From: Hirundichthys speculiger
Taxonomy: Eukaryota > Chordata > Actinopteri > Beloniformes > Exocoetidae
Length of the DNA: 64,000 nucleotides
Assembly (NCBI GenBank): GCA_018398805.1
Contig: JAGFBZ010000677.1
Location: forward strand, 186,001 to 250,000
Reading direction: 5' to 3'
The position numbers were made by a program, and so were the translations under genes. Below, in pieces: positions 56,667-64,000 of the stretch (positions within the stretch are counted from its first letter, which is position 1; each line of letters opens with the position of its first letter). The notes under the pieces were generated by a model, which ran no database searches, was not told the DNA's origin, and saw nothing but the letters and a program-made list of their open reading frames with translations.

Positions 56667-57839
56667 TAGGGGTAGACGATAACTATCGGGCCAATAACAG
56701 GAAATTATGACGTCATCCCGATAAGTCCGATATCATGACGAATAGCCCCGAAAACATATATATCTTAAATGACCGGCAGTGAATGTTATGTTCAAGTAAC
56801 ATCGGCATAATCAGAAAAACAAATTCTCAGTAAGGAAAATCAAGAATACTCCCTCATGCCAGAAAACAACTTGTTAACTCGGTCATAATTTTGGTAGTTA
56901 CACATAAAAAAATAGAAAAAATAGAAAAGGCTGAAAGAACGACAAGCAAACGAGGGAACGGAGGACTTTACGTTACACCTTGAATGCAGCATTGCGGAAC
57001 AGCGCGCTGAGAAAAAAGACATGGCGGCGATGGTGTAGAACTTCGTTAAAGTTTCCGAAGAAGATAGATTGCTGGTTATTTGTGACAAATGCTCCAAGCG
57101 GAGGGAAAATAGCACAAGTTTTAATACGTCAAACCCGATCAGTTGCCTTAAACATAACCATCGTTTCCATGGAGTTTTGAAATTGCGCTAACGTGAGCTA
57201 ACATGAGCTAATGTGAGCAAGCCAGCAGCAAGTCAACTCCTCCCCTCCTCTCTCCTCCCCTCTCTGCTCATCGCCATCATCTCTCTCATCTAAAGCTTCC
57301 ATGAGATAAAAAAACACCCAAAACTACTGAACCTCATTTACTTGAATTAAAGGCATTCATTTGAATGGAACTACAAGCCAAAATCCTTTAAATGTAATTT
57401 CTTTGTTACTATGGAGTGCACTTTTTCAGTTTATTTTACACAGACAAGTCTGAGTTGTGTCAGTACATTATGACCTGTGCATTATTTTTTATTGTCATTT
57501 AGGAATGAATTTTTTCAGTTTGTAATTTTGATGCATGTATTTCCATCAGTTCAAGGAGCCTTTATTTTTTTATATCAGTCAGTAATGCAGCTTATTTAAG
57601 TTAATGTGAGATATCAAATAGGTTTGTTTGATAGATTTATGAAAATGTTTGAAAGGCTTGACAATAGTTTTTCATTGGAAAAAATAAATATCTGTTCATT
57701 TAAAAAGTCAAAACTGTTTTTGATTTTGTTCAGAGTATTGATGTAATGATCTTAGGTATGTGTGTGTGTTATCAGTATCGGCCTTCAGGAGCTGAAAGTT
57801 ATCGGTATCGGTCAAAAAAACAGTTATTGTGCATCCCTA
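56667..57839 (+). mobile_element. hAT (BED-finger family), longest copy
   Basis: The 1173-bp element runs from TAGGGGTAGACGATAACTAT to TTATTGTGCATCCCTA, with ATATATAT / GTATATAT (7 of 8) at the borders. At 57019-57180, with frame changes, plus-strand sequence gives MAAMV, NFVKVSEEDSLLVICD and RGGK, followed by a TSNPISCLKHNHRFHGV-like stretch. This is the 'F.VSE.D..VVC..C...(I/V)SRGGK' pattern of BED zinc-finger transposase N-termini. The remainder of the transposase is deleted, so it is non-autonomous. Confidence 0.88.
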
Positions 57840-59007
57840 GTATATATATATACATATATAGGTGATTTAATTTTTCAGAGGTCTGTGAGAACAGTCATCT
57901 TTTCTGGACTGTCCTGGCTGCTCCACATCACATTGACCAAAGTAAAGAAACATCTCCTGATATAAATGCCGGCCCATCGTCAGCCCTCTGGTACAAACTC
58001 ACTGAAGCAAAATATGGTGATTTGGTCTTGTTGAGCTCAGAGATGATGACTGAAGAGGACAGCTATTCCAGAGCTGATCTCTCCTGTCTCAGCTTGGATG
58101 GTTTAGATGAACATTAGCTACTTTAACTCTGAAACCTTCTTAAACAAACGTCCCCTGACCTCTTCATGACTCTCCAGCTCCTCTGGAGTTTGAGCCTCAC
58201 CTCATTCCTCTCACCTAGAGAGCCCGCCAGGTATCAGGTACCCTGGCAACAGGGCCATCACAAAACCGCTGCAGTACCCTGAGAAACTAGGACTGTACTG
58301 TCCTCTGCGTGGAGCAACAGCTGCTGAAACGCCTCATTGTTGCGCAGCTGTCTGAAGACTCAGGCATTCAGAGGACGGGCATCGACCTTATTCACGGCTC
58401 GGCCTGCTGAACTGGGTCACTAGTGGAGGGAAGAGCTGATGTTTCTGGCCCTGAAGTTACTCCGGTGACAGGCACCACACTGTTGTCTCAACTTCTGAGC
58501 AAATACGGAGCGACCTTGGACGCCTTTTCACCTGTTTTTTTTAATAATGTTCCTTTAAAAGTAAAACTGAAGCAGCTAAGAATGCGTGCTTTCCAGTTTC
58601 TTTTGATGAGACGTGGTTGTACGATTAAACCTGGAATTCAAGCAGTTTGACCTGCTCTGTCCTTCGTTGGTTCCAGTGGATGTTGCCGGTTATCTTGACT
58701 GCTGCCACAGATGAAAGCTAATTTTGTTTTGCTCCTGGATGCTCAAATCAATATGACTGAACAAAGGACCGCAGTGAATCAGTCTTCTGTGATGTTCTGC
58801 TTCTCAACGAGTCTCGGAGACACTACGGTCCACCTGTGGCACCGGGACAAAAAGCCTACTGACCACTTTAATTCTGCTGATAGTCAGGAGGAGGGAGGCT
58901 TTGATGAGTGTGTGGACAAACCGGTCCTTGATGAACTGATGCTGCCGCACACAGGGCACGTGGACAAGTTCTCCAGGCAGAGAAGCAAAAGTTACTTTCA
59001 TTACTAC
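57840..59007. other. cadps2 intron, no recognised gene
   Basis: About 1.1 kb of unclassified intron. Frames at 58423-58650 and 58711-59010 resemble nothing known. Confidence 0.45.
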
Positions 59008-59690
59008 TAGGGGTGCACGATAACTATCAGGCTGATAACAGGAAGTTATGACGTCATACCGATAAGTCCCATATCACGACAAATAGCCCCGATAACATAT
59101 ATATTTTTGTCAACACAGCAGTGCCTCGCTCCCTCTGAGCCTTGAATGACCGGCAGTGAATGTTATGTTCTCATGTAACGTCGGCATAATCAGAAAAACG
59201 ATTACTCAATAAGGAAAATCAAGAATACCCCCTCATGCCAGAAAACAACTCATTAACTCGGTCATAATTTTGGTAGTTGCTGACTTGAATCGATATTCAC
59301 AGGATTTTCCCACATGTTACACATAAAAAAGAAAAAAAAAATAGAAAAGGCTGAAACGAGGGAATGGAGGAATTTACATTACTAACATGGCGGTGATAGC
59401 ATGGAACTTCGTTAAAGTTTCAGAAGAGGATAGTTTGGTGGTTATTTGTGACGAATCCTCTGAGTGAATTCTACGAGGAGGGAAGCACAAGCTTTAATAC
59501 GTAAAACCTGATCAGCCACCTACAACATAACAATCACTTCCATGGAGTTTTGAAATCACGTTAACGTGAGCTAATGCTAACGTGCGCAAGCCAGCAGCAG
59601 TCTCCCCTCTCCTCTTCCTTATCTCTCTCATCTAAAGCTTTCATGAGATTAAAAAATAAAACAAAATCACTGAACCCTAATTTACTTTAA
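59008..59690 (+). mobile_element. hAT (BED-finger family), 3'-truncated copy
   Basis: It starts TAGGGGTGCACGATAACTAT and matches the copy at 56667 through the BED-remnant region (59388-59560, containing ATGGCGGTGATAGC and GGTGGTTATTTGTGACGAAT). Similarity stops at about 59690. Confidence 0.87.
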
Positions 59691-60060
59691 CAGAAACAGA
59701 AACGTGACCAGAGAGGAAAAACCAGGCAGCAGACAGGGAGGAAACAGGAAACTGGACCTGACGAAACAAAACCAAGGAGCCAACAGAGACGAGCCAGCGA
59801 GCAACATAAGAAAAGACCAAGGGACAGACGGGACACAGGTGCAAACAATCGAGGAGACAAACACAGGACGTAAAATAGGACAGAGGTAGGCGAGGAAACG
59901 GGCCGTCAAAATAAAACAGGAAGTGAACAGCAACAGGAAAAAACACGACGAACAGACCGAACCCAGAGAACGAAGGACTGCCAACACTCCTCCTGTTGTC
60001 CAACTGTGCTTCAGAGAAGCTTTGAGGGTGACTGCACCTCATGGCATCAACCTTAGCCAT
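59691..60060. other. A/C/G-rich intron segment, possibly retroelement-derived
   Basis: Strongly pyrimidine-poor for about 290 bp (AACAGGAAACTGGACCTGAC, AAAACAGGAAGTGAACAGCA). This composition is seen in some fish LTR or other retroelement untranslated parts, but no LTR ends were found. Confidence 0.35.
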
Positions 60061-60484
60061 TTTATTGATTCTACAATATATATCGATATTTTATTGAGTA
60101 TCGAGTATCATTTTTTCAGCGGCGGGTATCGATTTTCTAAGCTTCTTTCAAAACCCCCGTGTCCCACCTTTAAAAGCTTGCAAGCAACAATTTGCACTGT
60201 TTAAATAAATGAAACTATTTTCTCAACAAATCTTTTATTTATTTTGTCCAGCATTTGCAAGCTGCCTGTCAGCCATATAATGTGTAATTGATGCTTTCAG
60301 TTCAATTAATTCAAACAAAGTCATTGGAACACTCACAAGATGTCACCAAAATCACTTTGTTCCTTTAAAATCTTTTGGAAAATGATGTAAATGTATTGTA
60401 AGATGAAAATCGATATATATCGTATCGTGAGCCAATATTGTGTATCGTATTGTATCATGAGATTAGTGTATCTCTACAGCCCTA
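60061..60484 (-). mobile_element. hAT-like repeat, inverted copy of 7518-7870
   Basis: It ends TGTATCTCTACAGCCCTA, the inverse of the TAGGGCTGTAG start at 7518, and shares about 230 bp with it. The left side has TATATATCGATATTTTATTG. Confidence 0.75.
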
Positions 60485-61111
60485 ATCAACCTGTTACCTG
60501 CACTGATGTCGGAGCTGCTGAAGACCTCCTGACCCGGGGTCTGTTTAGAGGTGTTGCCATGGAGATCATTTCCCAGCAGCACACAGAAGAAGTCAGAGTG
60601 CCGGCAGCGTGAAGATATGATAATCATTCATATGAAGACGCCTTTGCTTTCAAATTCAAATCAACATTAAAGTCATGGATCCACGTTGTTTGAAATATAA
60701 ACAGCAGTTCAGGAAAAATACGGTTTGTTCTCATCGTTATTATACAAACTAGAATATTTTAGACTTCAGAAGCAGGATTTGTACCATTTTGGTGGTGGTG
60801 TTGTTTCAATAAAGCCTTTAAATATTTACTTCTGACAGATTAAGATTTAAAATGCTGAGACTGAGCCGTTCCAAAGTTTACTTCCTCACGTCTGTCTGAT
60901 TGTTCAGCCTCATTTCCAGCTGCTTGTTGATGGAAAACATCACCATAATTACTGTGGTCCTAATTAAAATCCTCCTCATCTAAAACATTTAGCCATTGAC
61001 ATGTGAAACAGACTGCATTTATTGAAATTTCCTTTAATACTTTCAAAAACTTGCCTGGAAAATATGATGTACGGCAGGTGAAGTAAGTATGTCGTACCTA
61101 AGCATCTAAAG
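60485..61111. other. cadps2 intron, no recognised gene
   Basis: Unique intron. Nothing recognised. Confidence 0.45.
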
Positions 61112-62280
61112 CAGTGGTTCTCAACTGGTGGGTCGCGACCCAAAAGTGGGTCGCAGACCCATTTTCAGTGGGTCGTGGGTAGTGATGCACATTTTGGATT
61201 TTTTTATGACCGTTAACCGACGCCCTTTAACGATTAATAACCGTTAACCGATAAGTCTGGGAGGGTTGGCTACCGCGATGTTGCGCGCGTTGTCGTGGAC
61301 GCATGCGGACACTTCCCCGTGTATACTCTCGCTGCAATGTGTCGCCGTCACTTTTGATTTATACTTTACTATTTATTTATACTATTTATTATAGCGGGGT
61401 CTCTGCTATGTTATTCCACGCCAGAACGCAAGAGCGACAATCATGAACTAGCTAAACTTACTAAACTTATCTCTTGCGTTTTTCCACCTTCTCACCGTCT
61501 CGGCCGTATCCAGACCCACATTCATCGCTATCTCCCTCCATGAATTACTAGAATATGTGCTGTCTTTGTAGTGTGGAGAACCAGAATCGTACAGATGTGT
61601 GTACTTCCTCATTTTTTCGATGACAAGCTCTTTTCTACGCGGATGTAGAATTGACCAATCAGAGGCCTGTTGCACCTTTTGCCTGGGGAAGGAAATGCTT
61701 AAAAAAAAAGAAAAAAGCGTGTCATTCATACTCCTTAACAGTAGATGGGGATAATGCCCTGTAATGCGAGTTGACACCCGCCAGTTCACACCATAGAAAA
61801 AGACCTGCAACGTTTGTTTACATATGTTGAACATGAAAATACAATGAAGAATATATGAGATATGGATTTTCCTATCTTGAAGACAAAGGTCAGTGAGTAG
61901 TTATTCAGCTTAAACTATATATTTTGATTTCTTTTTGAGACTTCTGCTCAGTGGTTGCACTGTTTTATTTCATGTTCGTGCATGTTGAGTCTGTTAAAAA
62001 AGGCTGAACTTACTGAAGTCAAGTGTTCTGGTTTTAATTCAAATGCAGCTAATTGAACATCAAAGGGAATATTTCCCACTTGAAGTCATTTTAGTTCACC
62101 AATAAACTTATTTTTTGTGTGTTGGTTTCCTGTAATATTCTCTTCTACTATCTCTGATTCAAACTGCACGATCTTTTCATTCAATAAATTTGAAAAGTTG
62201 GAAATTTTCCTTGATTTGGGTCATGGTTTGTCATTAAGGGTGATGGTGGGTCCTGGAGCCAGACCAGTTGAGAACCACTG
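61112..62280. mobile_element. hAT element with 17-bp perfect TIRs, carrying a MADF relic
   Basis: The ends CAGTGGTTCTCAACTGG (61112-61128) and its exact inverse (62264-62280) are typical of vertebrate hAT (Charlie-like) families. The target duplication is unclear (ATCTAAAG / CTATAAAG). A different sequence begins about 61178 (TAGTGATGCACATTTTGG) and contains the MADF relic, suggesting an inner element. Confidence 0.85.
61454..61690 (-). pseudogene. MADF-domain fragment (Harbinger-type)
   Basis: The minus-strand frame 61448-61834 includes ELVIEKMRKYTHLYDSGSPH, YKDSTYSSNSWREIAMNVGL and DTAETVRRWKNARDKFSK. This is a nearly complete MADF domain (Myb/SANT-like DNA-binding; conserved L-I-x-x-V-x-x-x-P-x-LYD, W-x-x-I and K.RW..LRD.F). 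Such domains form the second protein of PIF/Harbinger transposons and some host genes. A likely acceptor (CCCAG) precedes GCAAAAGGTGCAACAGG near 61684. The part after SKFS is not seen. It lies inside a hAT, so it is most likely a captured or nested transposon gene fragment. Confidence 0.7.
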
Positions 62281-63942
62281 CTATAAAGGGTCTCTTGAAA
62301 ACATGAATAAATAAATAAATAAATAAAAGACTATAAAAGCCAAACTTTAAGGCACTGCCTCACTGTGCTCCTGAAAGGTCCTAAAAAGGTCCTCAACGTT
62401 TTAATAAGCTTTAATAAATTAATTCCAGATAATAATCCTGGATTGAGTCGCTAAGAGCTGGCCCAATTTCTGACGTTTCTCAAATAAAAAGTAATAAAAA
62501 CGTTACACACAAACAGGAGGAAGGACAAGTTTTTGATGACATCATTTCAGTGATTGTTAAAAACTAAAACCACGGTTAAAGTTCAGTTAATGTGAACATC
62601 CTGGAGTTGTTAAAAAGTTTCGTATGCATCTTTAACTGTGTGAATCCATAGTGACGACTCCAAACCTCCGGCTCGTCTTCTCCATTTCCCCTCCTTATCT
62701 CCGTTTTACAGTCCACACCATTAAATCCTGCTGTACACTAATAATTATCTGGACCACGCACGCCGACTACTGAAGCTGTAGTTAAATTAATTAAGCTTCA
62801 ACGCAACATATTAGTATCAATGTTTTTGTGGTTTTTTGTGATCAAGTTCGTAGATGCTCCCTGATCTGAAGAAGGTCCATGAAGAGCTTACGTTTTGGTT
62901 TTCATGTGATGCAACAGCACATGTGACCCATCGGGCTCCAGTTTGTTCTCAGAGTTTCTGTCGGAGCCTCGCGAGAGCAATTAACCGGAGCAGCTACGGA
63001 GCTACGACAGCATCCAGAAAAGGTCTCATCGAGAGCAGAGAGCTAACAAGCTGGAGACAGCGAGGCCCGGGAGTCCTCACGGAGAGACTCCTCTTCACGG
63101 CGACGCACAAGAAAACGGGGATGATGAGGGAGGTGATGGATGTAGCTGCCACCAGAGGCGTCCACGGCAACAAATCTGTCTCTCAGCATCTCAGACTGCT
63201 GCGAAACTGCAGAGAACAAGACTATAAAGGGCTGCAGCTGAAGGGGGGGTGGGGGGGGCAGGACGGCCCACAGCTTTGAAGCTGACTCCTTCAGATAATG
63301 ACACTTGAAACTAGGAGGCTGAGTCCGGAGTTTACAGACTGAATAACGAGGCTGAAGACTGGCAGGGCGATTCATCCTTCAGGTGGGATGAGCAGCCGGA
63401 GCGTCTTCTTTAAGTCAGAGGAAAATGTCTTTCTCCCTAAAAAATAACTTCCTACCAACCCAGGAAAGGCAAAGCTGCTGCACCTGTTACAGCTGGGGGA
63501 GTAAAAGACAGCTGATGACTGATCGCATCAGCGGAAATCTATGCACATTTATAGTTTTAATCAATTATTTAGGTCCGTGTGATATTAGTTGATGCGTGCT
63601 CCGGCAACGTCTTGAGGGTTAGTGAGCTGCAGCGCTCATATCTGAGTCTACAGGAAACAATGACACATTTTTCTCTGGTGATAAATGGCAGGGGCTCATG
63701 CTCGGGGCAGAGAGGAGAAACATGTGAAATAACGCTGCTACGAATGGAAATAAAAGGACAGAAACATCCTTCACGGGTTGACTGGAAGTCTCACTGAGGC
63801 CCACGGCTCGGTCCGGATCATGTTTTAAAGCCACTGCTTGATAAAGCGGCACGTCAGGATGTCTGATTAATGCTTCTGTTTGTTTTTTGGGGAATGAGCC
63901 GCCGTCTGGCAAACTGGGCCGGCCTCTGTCCGGCACCATGGG
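62281..63942. other. cadps2 intron, no recognised gene
   Basis: It contains a short (AAAT)n tract at about 62304-62328. The 141-residue plus frame at 62854-63279 has no recognised similarity and is not proposed as a gene. Confidence 0.5.
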
Positions 63943-64000
63943 TAGGGTTAGGGTTAGGGGTCCGGCACCATGGGAAGGGTTAGGGTTAGGGTTAGGGGTC
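63943..64000 (+). repeat. Telomere-like tract with 32-bp period at window edge
   Basis: Two units of the form GGTCCGGCACCATGGG + (A/T)AGGG + TTAGGGTTAGGGG; the array runs off the window. G-rich on plus, as at 30855. Confidence 0.9.

Noticed and set aside
62854..63279. 141-residue plus-strand frame as a gene
   Set aside because: No recognised similarity and low-complexity Gly-rich end; probably chance.

Overview
This is a piece of a vertebrate, almost certainly teleost fish, chromosome. It lies inside one large gene on the minus strand, here called cadps2 (calcium-dependent secretion activator 2, a CAPS/CADPS-family regulator of dense-core vesicle exocytosis). Nine coding exons can be placed with consistent splice sites and reading phases: 51430-51762, 43036-43116, 42657-42890, 40846-40967, 28442-28553, 26655-26794, 16715-16781, 16488-16596 and about 12069-12288. 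Together they hold about 1.4 kb of coding sequence. They run from an N-terminal helical region, through the C2 domain, to the end of the PH domain. The first exon lies beyond base 64000, and the MUN-domain exons lie below base 1 (off the left edge). The paralogue call rests on CADPS2-type residues such as [13 protein letters not shown] and [18 protein letters not shown].

The rest (about 98 %) is intron, filled with teleost-type repeats. DNA transposons dominate. There are three Tc1-like elements with dead transposases, an internally deleted Tc1-like element, a mariner/Tc1-like relic, and many hAT-type elements, several with clear 8-bp target duplications. Smaller relics carry a THAP zinc finger, a MADF (Harbinger-type) domain or BED-finger remnants. 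Retroelements are LINE pieces: Rex1-like, L2-like and RTE-like 3' tails. Fish origin is inferred from this mixture together with the cadps2 sequence.

Layout: 1-757 minisatellite; 758-12068 intron with a TIR element, an internally deleted Tc1 relic, hAT copies, a THAP relic and a long degenerate telomere-like array; 12069-16781 PH-domain exons separated by a Tc1 and a hAT relic; 16782-26654 intron with a 4.3-kb 14-bp minisatellite, (TA)n tracts and a mariner relic; 26655-28553 C2 exons; 28554-40845 intron with a composite hAT, a Rex1 LINE invaded by a hAT and by a 2.7-kb 18-bp minisatellite; 40846-43116 exons with a second copy of the composite hAT; 43117-51429 intron with a Tc1, an L2 split by a hAT and other repeats; 51430-51762 exon; 51763-64000 first-intron sequence with hAT, Tc1, Rex1, a minisatellite, MADF-bearing hAT and a telomere-like array at the right edge.

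No bacterial-type system, operon, CRISPR array or intact non-cadps2 gene was seen. The most unusual structures are minisatellites that arise inside LINE reading frames, a hAT end about 13 bases from a cadps2 splice donor, and two copies of a nested composite transposon.
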